Shown piece by piece: positions 1-8,770 of a stretch of 64,000 bases of DNA; position 1 is the stretch's first letter, and every line of letters begins with the position of its first letter. A model generated the notes under the pieces. The model had not been told where the DNA came from. It saw only the letters and a list, made by a program, of their open reading frames with translations, and did no database searches. Both the position numbers and the translations under genes were made by a program. This DNA comes from CAIQJJ01 sp049325275 (lineage in GTDB: Bacteria > Chloroflexota > Anaerolineae > Anaerolineales > UBA4823), in NCBI GenBank assembly GCA_049325275.1, contig JBMOLU010000029.1, positions 21,303-85,302 on the forward strand, read 5' to 3'.

Positions 1-515
1 CTTACCGCTTCCATGGCTTGCATGGTTGAGTACCCCGCACGCAGGCCGTTTACCATCAGGTTCAGCATATCCGACAGTTCATCATCGAAACGTTGTAAGC
101 GGGCCGCTTTTTGGCGCCCGACGTAAACCCTGGGTAGAAAAAAACCGATCACGGCGCCGATCCCCGCCGAGGCCACTGCTCTGCCGCCGACCAACCACGC
201 AACAGCAGCACCACCCACAACCGCAATGACAACCACAGCCAGGTACTCACCTACGCGTAGTTTAAGATCCGCTCGAGCGAGATCTTTGGAAATCCCCTCA
301 CTCCACGAAAAACGGCTGACCTGATCGTTGACCCAGTCGCCAACTGCGGTAGATCTTTCCGCAGTGGCAGCCTGCGCCGCCTCTTCTTCGTCGAGGTATC
401 GTCCCAGGCGCTGCTGCACAACCGAGCGGTCTTCACGCGCAGAGATCACCATGCCGATGATCAACATCAGCAGCGCTACAGACCCGCCAACAACCAGAAT
501 AAGAGTGGTTCCCAT
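1..515 (-). CDS. tadB: TadB-like type II/IV secretion F-domain membrane protein (partial)
   Basis: The reading frame starts at an ATG at 515 and runs off the left edge, giving 171 codons with no stop. The N-terminus is a hydrophobic segment (GTTLILVVGG, then ALLMLIIGM). A second hydrophobic region follows near residues 85-115 and is followed by a segment containing DELSDMLNLM and GLRAGYS, which is typical of the cytoplasmic T2SSF domain of TadB/TadC. TadB is the inner-membrane platform of the Flp pilus machine and works with the ATPase TadA. It lies 23 bases after tadA, in the usual tad gene order. TadC would be expected beyond the edge. Confidence 0.85.
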   Translation of the reverse strand, partial: MGTTLILVVGGSVALLMLIIGMVISAREDRSVVQQRLGRYLDEEEAAQAATAERSTAVGDWVNDQVSRFSWSEGISKDLARADLKLRVGEYLAVVVIAVVGGAAVAWLVGGRAVASAGIGAVIGFFLPRVYVGRQKAARLQRFDDELSDMLNLMVNGLRAGYSTMQAMEAV

Positions 516-538
516 AAATTCGCCTTTGCCTGTCCGCG

Positions 539-1930
539 CTAACGCCTTCGTTCCCCAATCCCAAAGATCGAGGGGGGCAGGTGGATGCCGGCGGCTTCAA
601 TCTTGTCCATAAACTTCGGGCGCAGGCCTGTCGGACGTAACCGGCCAATGATTTTTCCGCCTTCGTAGCCGGTTTGCTCAAAGACAAAAATATCCGTCAT
701 GGTAATCACGTCACCTTCCATCCCGCTTACTTCGGTGATATAGGCAACCTTGCGGGTGCCATCGCGCATACGCTCCTGGTGCACCACCAAATCGATGGCC
801 GAAGAGATCTGCTCACGAATCGCGCGTACGGGCAAATCCATCCCCGCCATCAGGCACATCGTTTCGATACGTGAAAGGGTATCGCGCGGCCCGTTCGAGT
901 GTGCGGTGGTCATTGAACCATCGTGACCGGTATTCATGGCCTGCAACATGTCTAGCGCCGCTTCGTCACGAATTTCACCGACGATAATGCGATCCGGACG
1001 CATACGCAAGGCATTGACGACCAGGTGGCGAATGGTCACTTCACCGCGGCCTTCAATATTGGGGGGGCGTGATTCAAGTGTGACGACGTGTTCCTGGCGC
1101 AACTGAAGTTCGGCGGCGTTTTCGATGGTAACGATGCGGTCATCCGATGGAATAAACATCGAAAGCACGTTGAGCAAGGTTGTCTTTCCGGAGCCTGTAC
1201 CGCCTGAAATCACAATATTCAGGCTGGACTCTACACACGCTTTCAAAAACTGTAAAGCTTCTGGAGAAATCGTTCCAAACTGAATGAGCTGCTCGATCGT
1301 AATCGGGTTCTTGGCGAATTTACGGATTGTAATCACCGGACCAACCAGCGAGATCGGCGGGATAACCGCATTCACACGTGAGCCATCGGGAAGGCGAGCG
1401 TCTACATAAGGGCTGGACTCGTCGATACGGCGGCCCAAGGGAGCGACGATGCGCTCGATGATGCGCATGACATGATCGTCGCTCTCGAAAGAAACCGGGA
1501 CGCGATGGATCTTACCCTTCCGCTCAATGTAGATATTCTTGGCTCCGTTGACCATGATTTCCGTGATGGACTCATCCTCCAGCAAAGTCTGAAGCGGGCC
1601 AAAGCCTAAGATGTCGGCGGCGATTTGCTCGAACAGGCGCTGCTTCTCCGGCCTGGATAGAAGAATGTTCTCTTCTGCCAGTACCTGCTCGAACAACTCC
1701 TGAATCGTCCCACGGACTTCACTGATCTTGGTCACATCGGTTGATGGATCGAGTTCAGTCAACAAGCGATTTTGCACTCTTGTTTTCAGATCGACCAACG
1801 GGTCTTTTTGTGACCCTACGCCGGGCGCCGCAACGCGACGGGCCTGTAAAGTGGATAAACGAGACTTATTCTCATCTACCCCGGCAGACTGAGCGCCCTG
1901 CCCTTGCTCAATTCGTTTGAGTAAAGACAT
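539..1930 (-). CDS. tadA: TadA/CpaF, Flp pilus assembly ATPase
   Basis: 463 residues. This is a secretion ATPase of the GspE/PilT superfamily (CpaF branch) that drives Flp pilin assembly from the cytoplasmic face. The Walker A motif GGTGSGKTT is near residue 245, the Asp box lies around IENAAEL, and the Walker B region is RMRPDRIIVGEIRD. A His box (TGHDGSMTTAHSN) follows. The N-terminal 90 residues are a polar linker. The start has a strong ribosome site (AGGAGG, 7 bases before ATG). It lies 15 bases after tadZ and 23 before tadB, so these genes should be cotranscribed. Confidence 0.95.
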   Translation of the reverse strand: MSLLKRIEQGQGAQSAGVDENKSRLSTLQARRVAAPGVGSQKDPLVDLKTRVQNRLLTELDPSTDVTKISEVRGTIQELFEQVLAEENILLSRPEKQRLFEQIAADILGFGPLQTLLEDESITEIMVNGAKNIYIERKGKIHRVPVSFESDDHVMRIIERIVAPLGRRIDESSPYVDARLPDGSRVNAVIPPISLVGPVITIRKFAKNPITIEQLIQFGTISPEALQFLKACVESSLNIVISGGTGSGKTTLLNVLSMFIPSDDRIVTIENAAELQLRQEHVVTLESRPPNIEGRGEVTIRHLVVNALRMRPDRIIVGEIRDEAALDMLQAMNTGHDGSMTTAHSNGPRDTLSRIETMCLMAGMDLPVRAIREQISSAIDLVVHQERMRDGTRKVAYITEVSGMEGDVITMTDIFVFEQTGYEGGKIIGRLRPTGLRPKFMDKIEAAGIHLPPSIFGIGERRR

Positions 1931-1945
1931 CGCTGGACCTCCTAA

Positions 1946-3202
1946 TTATTTCTTACCGCTACCTTTCGACCCGGCCGAAGCGCTGCTGTCATCGTAGGTA
2001 TCCATAGCAGACAAACGCTGCTTGACGCTATCCGCAAGTGCAAGCATGCTGCGTGCCATCGGGTGAGATTTATTCCCTAACATAAACGGCACGCCGCGGT
2101 TGACAGAAGGGACAACCACGCGTTCATCCAAAGGTAACACCCCAACGATTTCCAACTTGAAGTTTTCGCTGATCTTCTCCGGCAAAATATTGATGCGTTT
2201 GTCGAAACGATTCATAACAAACAAGATACGCCGCTTCTCGAGGCCTAAAGCATCGGCCAGGTCCAAAAAGAGGCGGCAGTTCTTTAGCGTGGGAATTTCT
2301 TGGGTTGTAATCAATATCACGATGTCGCTGGCATCGATGACGCTCAACGTAACGTCGGATAGGTCTGAAGAAGCATCCACGACAACGTAAGTGTACATCC
2401 GGCTCAAGTACTTTAAAACCTTGAGTACCTGATCGCCCCTGACACCTTCCGCCTCTTCCGGGCGGTGCGGTGCAGGTAATATCTTGAGACTGGAGGGGCC
2501 ATGCTTGACCAAAACGCTTTCCACGATTTCCGGGTCTAACTCATCTGCACGTGGCGCGAGGTCTACCACGCTATTCTTCCCTTGTTCGTTGAGAAAAATA
2601 GCGACGTCGCCGAACTGCATGTTTCCATCGACCAGCACGGTGGGAGTGTTCTCACTGTTCAGCGTAACGGCAAGGTTGGTCGCTAACGTCGTACAGCCGG
2701 TGCCCCCTTTTGGGCTGTAGACGGCAATCACCTTGCCAGTTGCTACGGAGGAAGCAACTGCGACTTGCCCGGCTACGGTAGGCTGGAGCATCCCCTGGCT
2801 CGTTTTGGTGCGCTCTTCACGGGCCATGACGCCTGCCCGGCGAATCGCAGAAGTCAACTCATCCACCGAGGGTGGTTTGGTCAAAAAGTCTCGCGCCCCG
2901 GCAAGCATGGCCCGCCGCATATAATTTGGATCGCTCTGTACAGAAAGAATGATAATTTGTGAGAAGGGAACGCTCTTTCGAATGGATTCCGTCGCCGTGA
3001 TACCGTCCATGTCCGGCATATTGATATCCATCAAAACAACATCGGGTTTCGTCTCCTTTGTGAGATCGAGACCTTCTCGTCCCGTGCGCGCAACACCGAC
3101 TACTTCAACGTCGTTTTCGAATTGAAGCAACTTACGGATGTTCTCACGCGTTTCGGCGATGTCATCGACTATGATTACGCGAATCTTTTCTGCAGCGGCC
3201 AT
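1946..3202 (-). CDS. tadZ: TadZ/CpaE-like protein: receiver domain fused to MinD-like ATPase
   Basis: 418 residues from the ATG at 3202. An alternative ATG at 3208 lies only one base from the GAAAG ribosome site, while 3202 has 7-base spacing. Residues 1-125 form a receiver domain with the VDD acidic pair and the phospho-acceptor Asp in VVLMDINMPDMDG. Residues 165-400 are a ParA/MinD-type ATPase. Its P-loop reads KGGTGCTT: the first signature Lys is kept but the usual P-loop Lys is Cys, as often seen in TadZ/CpaE proteins that bind nucleotide weakly. TadZ localises the Flp machine at the pole. The C-terminal tail is Ser/Gly/Lys-rich. Confidence 0.9.
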   Translation of the reverse strand: MAAAEKIRVIIVDDIAETRENIRKLLQFENDVEVVGVARTGREGLDLTKETKPDVVLMDINMPDMDGITATESIRKSVPFSQIIILSVQSDPNYMRRAMLAGARDFLTKPPSVDELTSAIRRAGVMAREERTKTSQGMLQPTVAGQVAVASSVATGKVIAVYSPKGGTGCTTLATNLAVTLNSENTPTVLVDGNMQFGDVAIFLNEQGKNSVVDLAPRADELDPEIVESVLVKHGPSSLKILPAPHRPEEAEGVRGDQVLKVLKYLSRMYTYVVVDASSDLSDVTLSVIDASDIVILITTQEIPTLKNCRLFLDLADALGLEKRRILFVMNRFDKRINILPEKISENFKLEIVGVLPLDERVVVPSVNRGVPFMLGNKSHPMARSMLALADSVKQRLSAMDTYDDSSASAGSKGSGKK

Positions 3203-3230
3203 GGGCATACTTTCGAAACTGTTTCAGGGT

Positions 3231-4400
3231 TTACGGAACGGGCGTACCGGATAGCTTATCGTTGGGAAGATTGGGTTGGGTCAACTCATCCACACGAGGA
3301 CTGATGGAGATATCCATCTTCTCTGGCCGTTGGATTCTGTAGTTTTCCATCAAAAAGTTTAACGTGACGGCCTGCGTCTCTACCGTTTCCACGTCACCGA
3401 CCGGGCGCAAAGCCAACGTCACCTGAGCGCCTGCAAAGAGCAAATAGTTCAGCGTAACCGCATCTTGCGGCGAAACCACGATCGTGATCAAATCAGGCTT
3501 CTCCGGTTCGGGCGTTGGCTGAGGCTGTTCCTGGCCGGGCGCCGGGGTTGGCGTTTCGGCGACTTCTTGCACGGGTTTCAGGGTTCTATCTTGGACCACG
3601 TAGGTGCCGACCTGCAACACCTTTACGTCCTGAATAAGTGTCTGGCTGACCATTCGCGGGCGCTGTGCTTCCGAAGGCACCAGATAGAAAGTCTGTTCTA
3701 GCGTCGGATCTTGGAACGAACGCCCCAACTTCGCCGCTTCACCGCCACCGGCAACTTGCGCAGCGATTGAACGAAGCTGCTCAGACGACTGGAGAGAGGA
3801 TGTATCGTCGGTCCCTAACAAAAGGGAAGGACCGGGTGCCAACACGCCGGCTGTATAGTTTGGCAGTTCGGATTGAAACTCAGAGTCTGTGTCGACCAGC
3901 ATCAACGTGACGATTACGTTGACATGGTCGCCTCGTTGTGGTGCATAAGAAACACTCGAAAGGCGCGTAATCGGGATGGATACGGCGACTTTGCCCTTGT
4001 CGATGAGGAAAGAGATATCGGAAACAGCACTCGACACCTGTTCCAGGCTTTCCACCAGATATTTTTCATTGAGCCAGATACCTTGTTGCAGATCATAACG
4101 CGCCAAACGGCCAACCGCCTTGGACATGTCTGTCATATACATATCAGGCACATAGACATCTTGGGAAATGGGCAGCGTCATCAGGTAGTCGGCCGTAATT
4201 TCAGCGCCCAAAGGAATTGGCTGACTCACCACAATCACTTCCACGGTTGTCACGGGGGTAGCCGTAGGAACGACATCCGGCCCCGGCCCGATGCCGCCAT
4301 TCCCGCTGTCGCCGGTCAACTTCGGCAAGAGAAAGAATGCAGCACCGACCACAATGATCAGGAGCAGTGCCAAGTAAATGAATATTCTTCCACGACGCAT
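3231..4400 (-). CDS. cpaB: CpaB/RcpC Flp pilus assembly protein
   Basis: 389 residues. The N-terminus (MRRGR, then IFIYLALLLIIVVGAAFFLL) is one membrane anchor. It is followed by a Pro/Thr-rich linker and a SAF-type domain around residues 50-120 (SQPIPLGAEITADYL). The central RcpC-type region includes KVAVSIPITRLSSV and GDHVNVIVTL. A second Pro/Glu-rich linker (TPTPAPGQEQPQPTPEPEKP) precedes the C-terminal part. CpaB is a periplasmic or envelope component of the tad pilus. The ribosome site GGGAGG is 6 bases before ATG. It opens the cpaB-tadZ-tadA-tadB transcript, with a good promoter just upstream. Confidence 0.9.
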   Translation of the reverse strand: MRRGRIFIYLALLLIIVVGAAFFLLPKLTGDSGNGGIGPGPDVVPTATPVTTVEVIVVSQPIPLGAEITADYLMTLPISQDVYVPDMYMTDMSKAVGRLARYDLQQGIWLNEKYLVESLEQVSSAVSDISFLIDKGKVAVSIPITRLSSVSYAPQRGDHVNVIVTLMLVDTDSEFQSELPNYTAGVLAPGPSLLLGTDDTSSLQSSEQLRSIAAQVAGGGEAAKLGRSFQDPTLEQTFYLVPSEAQRPRMVSQTLIQDVKVLQVGTYVVQDRTLKPVQEVAETPTPAPGQEQPQPTPEPEKPDLITIVVSPQDAVTLNYLLFAGAQVTLALRPVGDVETVETQAVTLNFLMENYRIQRPEKMDISISPRVDELTQPNLPNDKLSGTPVP

Positions 4401-4441
4401 ATCAGCCTCCCAGGATGAAATGGTTTCACGAAACTAATACA

Positions 4442-4469
4442 ATCATACGCGTTTTGTGTTAAAAGTCAA
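4442..4469 (-). promoter_or_regulatory. sigma70-type promoter for cpaB-tadZ-tadA-tadB
   Basis: On the minus strand TTGACT (4469-4464) and TATGAT (4447-4442) are separated by 16 bases, about 40 bases before the cpaB start. It lies downstream of the intron remnant, so the tad assembly genes can be transcribed independently of flp. Confidence 0.65.
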
Positions 4470-4544
4470 GCTGAGCGAAGTACTACGGTAAGGGTTGGCG
4501 GGCATTCCCCTCGTTAATCAACAAACAACCGAGTAGGGGGCGGT

Positions 4545-4935
4545 GGCTAACCGCCCCATCTTGCGCGCGCCATTTTGGGATACCGATCTTCACCAGATTG
4601 CGGTAACGGGTCGTGCCTCGCTGTCTTGGCCGCACGGGGCTTCGTTGTCTCTTGCCAACTCGCCTTGCCGCACAGCCTCATGCGGTTCGTCCGCATCGGG
4701 TCGCAGGTTTGCTTTCGGATTCCTTCGGACCTCGCCTCATGGCGACACCCTTGCCTTCAGGTGCGACTAACTCCCGCAGGGTCTTTCACCCGCTATATTA
4801 CTGCCCACGGGAATAAATTGCGCTTTTCCTACCATCTTCAGCGGCGCCTGATAAACCAGGCGAAACCTGCTTGAAGCTGGATTTATCCAGCGTCGTTCGA
4901 TAGCCCAGACACTCATGCCCGGCGGGCCCAAACCG
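4545..4935 (-). mobile_element. Group II intron 5' remnant (domain I-like RNA, no ORF)
   Basis: Read on the minus strand, this gene-free stretch has the texture of the 5' half of a bacterial group II intron. It starts near GCCGGGCATGAGTGTCTGGG (4929-4910), then has GCGGGTGAAAGACCC, GAGGCGAGGTCCGAAGGAA, GCAAACCTGCGACCCGA, GAACCGCATGAGGC and GAGACAACGAAGCCC, in the order usual for domain I. No reverse transcriptase ORF or domain V follows. The block ends by the cpaB promoter in a perfect 8-bp hairpin (4537-4557). It appears to be a decayed or truncated insertion between flp and cpaB. The identification is from remembered motif patterns; a covariance search would settle it. Confidence 0.55.
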
Positions 4936-4981
4936 CAATTTGTGCCCGTTTGAAGTATAGTCAGCACCCAGCGGGCGCGCC

Positions 4982-5012
4982 AAAACGAAAGACCCCGCTG
5001 TTGGGCGGGGCC
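4982..5012 (-). terminator. Intrinsic terminator after flp
   Basis: On the minus strand a CCCCGC/GCGGGG stem with a short loop is followed by TCTTTCGTTTT. It begins 27 bases after the flp stop, so flp is probably a monocistronic, highly expressed transcript. Confidence 0.75.
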
Positions 5013-5038
5013 TTTCATAAAACGTGCCAGGAAAACAA

Positions 5039-5188
5039 CTAGCTGAGCGCGCTGGCGATCTTCGAGAAGATATTGCTGACCTGGGTACCAACGAGGGCCA
5101 AAATCACAATAACGACGATCGCAATCAAAACAATAATCAACGCATATTCAACCATACCCTGACCTTTTTCCTTCGGCGAGAACAACAT
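5039..5188 (-). CDS. flp: Flp-type pilin, major pilus subunit
   Basis: 49 codons plus stop. The product begins MLFSPKEKGQG and continues MVEYALIIVLIAIVVIVI. The G followed four residues later by E and Y (G|MVEY) is the Flp prepilin cleavage signature for TadV-type peptidase, giving a mature peptide of about 38 residues. One hydrophobic helix follows, then a short polar tail (QVSNIFSKIASALS). The ribosome site AGGAGGTGA is close to ideal. It sits between its own near-consensus promoter and a terminator, as expected for the abundant structural pilin of the tad system. Confidence 0.93.
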   Translation of the reverse strand: MLFSPKEKGQGMVEYALIIVLIAIVVIVILALVGTQVSNIFSKIASALS

Positions 5189-5241
5189 GGTATTCACCTC
5201 CTTTCTGTCTCAAAATTTACTTCTGTATTGAAGCTGTTTGT

Positions 5242-5270
5242 ATTATAGCAACCTTCAAAGCGGTTTGCAA
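5242..5270 (-). promoter_or_regulatory. Strong sigma70-type promoter for flp
   Basis: On the minus strand TTGCAA (5270-5265) and TATAAT (5247-5242) are separated by exactly 17 bases, about 55 bases before the flp start. Confidence 0.85.
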
Positions 5271-5297
5271 TACAATTTTTTACGAATTTCCTTTCAT

Positions 5298-6374
5298 TTA
5301 TGCAAATACTTTAGTTTTTGTAGCCGGCACCTGGAACAAAATGCGCGCACCCTGGCCAATGGCGCTGTTGACTTCCATCATGCCGCCTAACATCTCCACG
5401 CGATCGCGGATGACCTTCAGTCCCATCCCCCCTTGCTCTCCCAACGCTTCGACATCGAAGCCACGGCCGTTATCTTCTACACTGACTTTTACCGTGCTGT
5501 CTGTCGCATCAATTTGCATTTTTACCTGAGAAGCCTGGCTGTGACGGCTGACGTTTCCTAACAACTCTTGTACCGCACGGAAAATCATCACTTCCAAATA
5601 CGATTCAAGGCGCTGTTCCAAGCCAGAAATCATCACCCTGACGTCAATGCCAGACTGTTCTTTGAACGCCTCGACATAACGGCTGATCGTCGGCGAGAGA
5701 CCCAGGTCATCCAGCATCATTGGGCGAAGTTCAAAAATGAAATCACGCACCTTCTGGAAAGTGGATGTGGCTGCGGTTTTCAAGCCGCTCAACTCTTCAC
5801 GAGCTTTCGCCTGGTCAAGCTCGAATAACCTTACCGCGATTTCGATTTGCAGGATAAAGTTGGATAAAGCCTGCGCCGGGCCGTCATGCATTGCCCGCGC
5901 CAACCGCTGGCGCTCGGCTTCTTGAGCGCGAATCATCATTTCCACGGTCTCTACCGTAGAGGCCTGGCCGCCCCTTCCCGCGCTTACGCTCAATTGTTCC
6001 TCATCCAATACCGCATATACCTGCTCAAGAAGAGAATGACACTGCGCAATACGGTTGCGATCGCTCTGCAACTTATCCAGTTGGCCACGCATAACAAACA
6101 AGCGCTGCTGGGCGTCCAGGGCGGCATCGTAGGCTGTGCGGATATCGCCACGCGGCATGCTGTCGAACTGTGCCTGTACCATCTGCAGGTGTGTGGTGAC
6201 AGAGGTATTGCGTTGCGTCAGCTTGTTGACTTCCAACTGACTTTGTTCGAGCATTAAATCAATCTCTGTTAATTCCTGTTTTCCCTGCTCCACTTCGGAA
6301 CGGAGCCTGTTCTTCAGGACTTCCAAACCACTCTCTTCAATGGGCTGATCTTGTTGCGCGATACCTGCAGCCAT
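5298..6374 (-). CDS. DegS-like soluble sensor histidine kinase (HisKA_3)
   Basis: 358 residues from the ATG at 6374, which has GAGGAG 9 bases upstream. A GTG at 6383 in the same frame overlaps that ribosome site and is less likely. Residues 20-140 are rich in Glu, Gln and Leu and look like a coiled coil; there are no membrane segments. The HisKA_3 dimerisation box is RLARAMHDGPAQALSNF, with the His as phospho-acceptor. The ATPase domain has VQELLGNVSRHS (N box), VEDNGRGFD (G1) and GGMGLKVIRDR (G2). It overlaps the upstream regulator gene and forms a DegS/DegU-type pair. The signal sensed is unknown. Confidence 0.9.
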   Translation of the reverse strand: MAAGIAQQDQPIEESGLEVLKNRLRSEVEQGKQELTEIDLMLEQSQLEVNKLTQRNTSVTTHLQMVQAQFDSMPRGDIRTAYDAALDAQQRLFVMRGQLDKLQSDRNRIAQCHSLLEQVYAVLDEEQLSVSAGRGGQASTVETVEMMIRAQEAERQRLARAMHDGPAQALSNFILQIEIAVRLFELDQAKAREELSGLKTAATSTFQKVRDFIFELRPMMLDDLGLSPTISRYVEAFKEQSGIDVRVMISGLEQRLESYLEVMIFRAVQELLGNVSRHSQASQVKMQIDATDSTVKVSVEDNGRGFDVEALGEQGGMGLKVIRDRVEMLGGMMEVNSAIGQGARILFQVPATKTKVFA

Positions 6375-6379
6375 AGTAC

Positions 6380-7081
6380 TCACTCCTCGGATTGCATATC
6401 ACTCTGTTTCAGGCGAACCCAGCCACGCCGTAAGGCATAGATGGCCGCTTGGGTGCGATCTTCCACGCCCAGCTTCCTTAGGATAGCGGTTACATGGTTT
6501 TTGACCGTCTGGTGACTGATGCCTAAAGCAATGGCAATTTCCTTGTTGCTCATCCCCTTGGTTACGTACGCTAAAACTTCCATCTCTCTTGCGGAAAGCG
6601 GATAGTAAGGTTCGCCAGGATCGCCATACGTACGCAAAGCGCTTTCGGTTTGAGCAACGAGCCAACGTTCCAGGCGGCTTGGGTCCATGATTTGATCGCC
6701 GACGAAGTATTCTCCACCGGCAACCCGCCGAACGATCTGAACCAGGTCTTCCGGCTGAATGTCTTTCGAGCAATACCCCGCCGCACCACCACGCATCGAA
6801 TGCACCATTTGTTCTGGATCATCATAAGCGGTAAGCAACACCACTCGGGTGGACAACTTCTCAGAAACCACCTGACGCACCACTTGTTGCCCATTGATGA
6901 CCGGCAAATTGACATCCACGATGGCAACCGTTGGCCGAAACTGGCGAATGACTTTCAACGCAGCATCTCCGTCTGTGGCCTGGCCAATTACGGCCAAATC
7001 GGGAGACAGAGAAATTGCATCGATCACGCCTTGCAGAAAAAGCGGATGATCATCAACAACAATGATGGTAATTTGATCCAT
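6380..7081 (-). CDS. NarL/DegU-type response regulator
   Basis: 233 residues. A receiver domain covers residues 1-125 (VVDDHPLFLQG, acceptor Asp in VAIVDVNLPVING). A LuxR-type helix-turn-helix lies at about 160-225 (LSAREMEVLAYVTKGMSNKE, then IALGISHQTVKNHVTAILRKL). It is translated just before the DegS-like kinase, and its stop overlaps the alternative kinase start. It should bind DNA as a phosphorylated dimer. Targets are unknown, although flp and the tad genes lie immediately downstream. Confidence 0.93.
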   Translation of the reverse strand: MDQITIIVVDDHPLFLQGVIDAISLSPDLAVIGQATDGDAALKVIRQFRPTVAIVDVNLPVINGQQVVRQVVSEKLSTRVVLLTAYDDPEQMVHSMRGGAAGYCSKDIQPEDLVQIVRRVAGGEYFVGDQIMDPSRLERWLVAQTESALRTYGDPGEPYYPLSAREMEVLAYVTKGMSNKEIAIALGISHQTVKNHVTAILRKLGVEDRTQAAIYALRRGWVRLKQSDMQSEE

Positions 7082-7134
7082 AGTTCGGTTGAGAGAAAGA
7101 GTTTACGAACAAGAATTCGCCGTATGGTAAGTCG

Positions 7135-7143
7135 AGTATAGCA
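7135..7143 (-). promoter_or_regulatory. Extended -10 promoter for the regulator/kinase pair
   Basis: The minus strand reads TGCTATACT (7143-7135), an extended -10 element about 55 bases before the regulator start. No convincing -35 was seen. Confidence 0.45.
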
Positions 7144-7207
7144 CAGGATAATCCCCACGGGGAAGGGCAACATTTACAGAAATGTACCTTAAAAGTAAAA
7201 AAATATG

Positions 7208-7250
7208 GCCCATTTGGGTACTAGACGCCCATTTGGCTCATCCATATAAT
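7208..7250 (+). promoter_or_regulatory. glnA upstream region: 10-bp direct repeats and -10 box
   Basis: GCCCATTTGG occurs twice (7208-7217 and 7227-7236), 19 bases apart start to start, or nearly two helical turns on the same face. TATAAT follows at 7245-7250, about 70 bases before glnA. TAGACG at 7222-7227, between the two copies, is a weak -35 at 17-base spacing, so a protein bound to the repeats would cover the promoter. Confidence 0.5.
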
Positions 7251-7319
7251 CCAGACATCATTCACCGAAGCAATCATCAAACAAAAAATCCACAGATTGA
7301 ATGAAATAAGGAGTTTCAA

Positions 7320-8732
7320 ATGGCTAGGACCCCCAAAGATGTGTTAGAGATGGCAAAAAATGTCAAAATGGTAGACTTGCGCTTCACGGACATGCCTGGG
7401 CAGTGGCAGCACTCTACCATTCCGGTTCGCCGGTTGACGGAAGAGCTGTTCGAAGAAGGGATGCCCTTTGACGGCTCTTCTATTCGTGGGTTTCAAGAAA
7501 TCCACGAATCTGACATGCTGCTGAAGCTGGTCCCTGATTCGGCTTTCATCGATCCGGCTTATGAAGTGCCCACGCTCGTCATCATCTGCGATGTATACGA
7601 TATCGTCACGCTTCAGCCCTACAGTCGCGACCCGCGCTACGTAGCCCGCAAGGCAGAAGCATACCTCAAACAGACCGGGATTGCCGATTCGGTCTATTTT
7701 GGACCTGAGGCTGAGTTTTTCATGTTCAACGATGTACGCTACAGTAGCGGCACGAATTCGGCTTACTACTACATCGACAGTGAAGAAGGTTGGTGGAAGT
7801 CCGGCGAGGATCTCAAGCCCAACTTTGGCGGCCAGATTCCTCCAAAGCGCGGGTATTTCCCTGTGCCGCCGGTTGACACTCTGCAGGATGTACGCAGCAA
7901 GATCGTAATGGCGCTCGAAGAATGCGGCGTCCCGATGGAAATCCACCACCACGAGGTTGCCACGGCCGGCCAGTCAGAGTTAGGGATGCGTTTCGAGACG
8001 CTGACCAAGATGGCCGATCGGGTCTTGTTGTACAAATACGTCGTTCGCAACGTGGCGCGGCAGAACAACCTGACGGCGACCTTCATGCCGAAACCACTGT
8101 TTGGCGACAATGGTTCAGGGATGCATTGCCACCAGAGCCTGTGGCTTGGCGATAAAAACGTGTTCTACGATGAAGCCGGTTATGCCCAGCTTTCCGATAC
8201 GGCCAAATATTACATCGGCGGCCTGCTGAAACACGCTCCGGCCCTGCTAGCGCTGACATCTCCTTCAACCAACTCTTACCGCCGCCTGGTGCCCGGCTTC
8301 GAAGCACCGGTCAACCTGGCCTACTCGCAGCGCAACCGCTCGGCTATCTGCCGTATCCCGGTAACGTCAGGCCCCAAGTCCAAACGGGTCGAATTTCGTG
8401 CACCCGACCCAACCTGTAACCCCTACCTGGCTTTCGCAGCCATGTTAATGGCAGGTTTGGACGGCATCCAGAACCGCATCGACCCGGGTGAACCGGCCGA
8501 TAAGGACCTCTACTCGTTGCCGCCGGAAGAAGCCGCACTGATCAAGCAGGTTCCCGGTTCCCTGGACGCCGTGCTTGACGCACTCGAAGCCGATCATGAA
8601 TTCCTGCTCAGGGGTGACGTGTTCACGATCGACGTACTCGAAGGTTATATCAATTACAAGCGTGAAGTAGAGATCGATCCGGTGCGCCTGCGCCCGCATC
8701 CTTACGAGTTTTCCCTCTACTTCAACGTATAA
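7320..8732 (+). CDS. glnA: Type I glutamine synthetase
   Basis: 470 residues, the normal length of a GS I subunit. It makes glutamine from glutamate, ammonia and ATP in the cytoplasm as a dodecamer. Visible signatures are MPFDGSSIRGF near residue 55, the metal-binding GPEAEFFMF, the active-site stretch HHHEVATAGQSELG, KPLFGDNGSGMHCHQS (ATP region) and NRSAICRIP followed by KRVEFRAPDPTCNPYLAF. The Tyr in DKDLYSLPPEE aligns with the adenylylation Tyr of GS I-beta enzymes, so control by adenylylation is possible. The ribosome site is AAGGAG. It is a single-gene unit with its own promoter and a terminator. Confidence 0.98.
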   Translation: MARTPKDVLEMAKNVKMVDLRFTDMPGQWQHSTIPVRRLTEELFEEGMPFDGSSIRGFQEIHESDMLLKLVPDSAFIDPAYEVPTLVIICDVYDIVTLQPYSRDPRYVARKAEAYLKQTGIADSVYFGPEAEFFMFNDVRYSSGTNSAYYYIDSEEGWWKSGEDLKPNFGGQIPPKRGYFPVPPVDTLQDVRSKIVMALEECGVPMEIHHHEVATAGQSELGMRFETLTKMADRVLLYKYVVRNVARQNNLTATFMPKPLFGDNGSGMHCHQSLWLGDKNVFYDEAGYAQLSDTAKYYIGGLLKHAPALLALTSPSTNSYRRLVPGFEAPVNLAYSQRNRSAICRIPVTSGPKSKRVEFRAPDPTCNPYLAFAAMLMAGLDGIQNRIDPGEPADKDLYSLPPEEAALIKQVPGSLDAVLDALEADHEFLLRGDVFTIDVLEGYINYKREVEIDPVRLRPHPYEFSLYFNV

Positions 8733-8770
8733 GGGTCTTCTCCTTTTTCTGTGGTGAGGAAAGGACAAAC

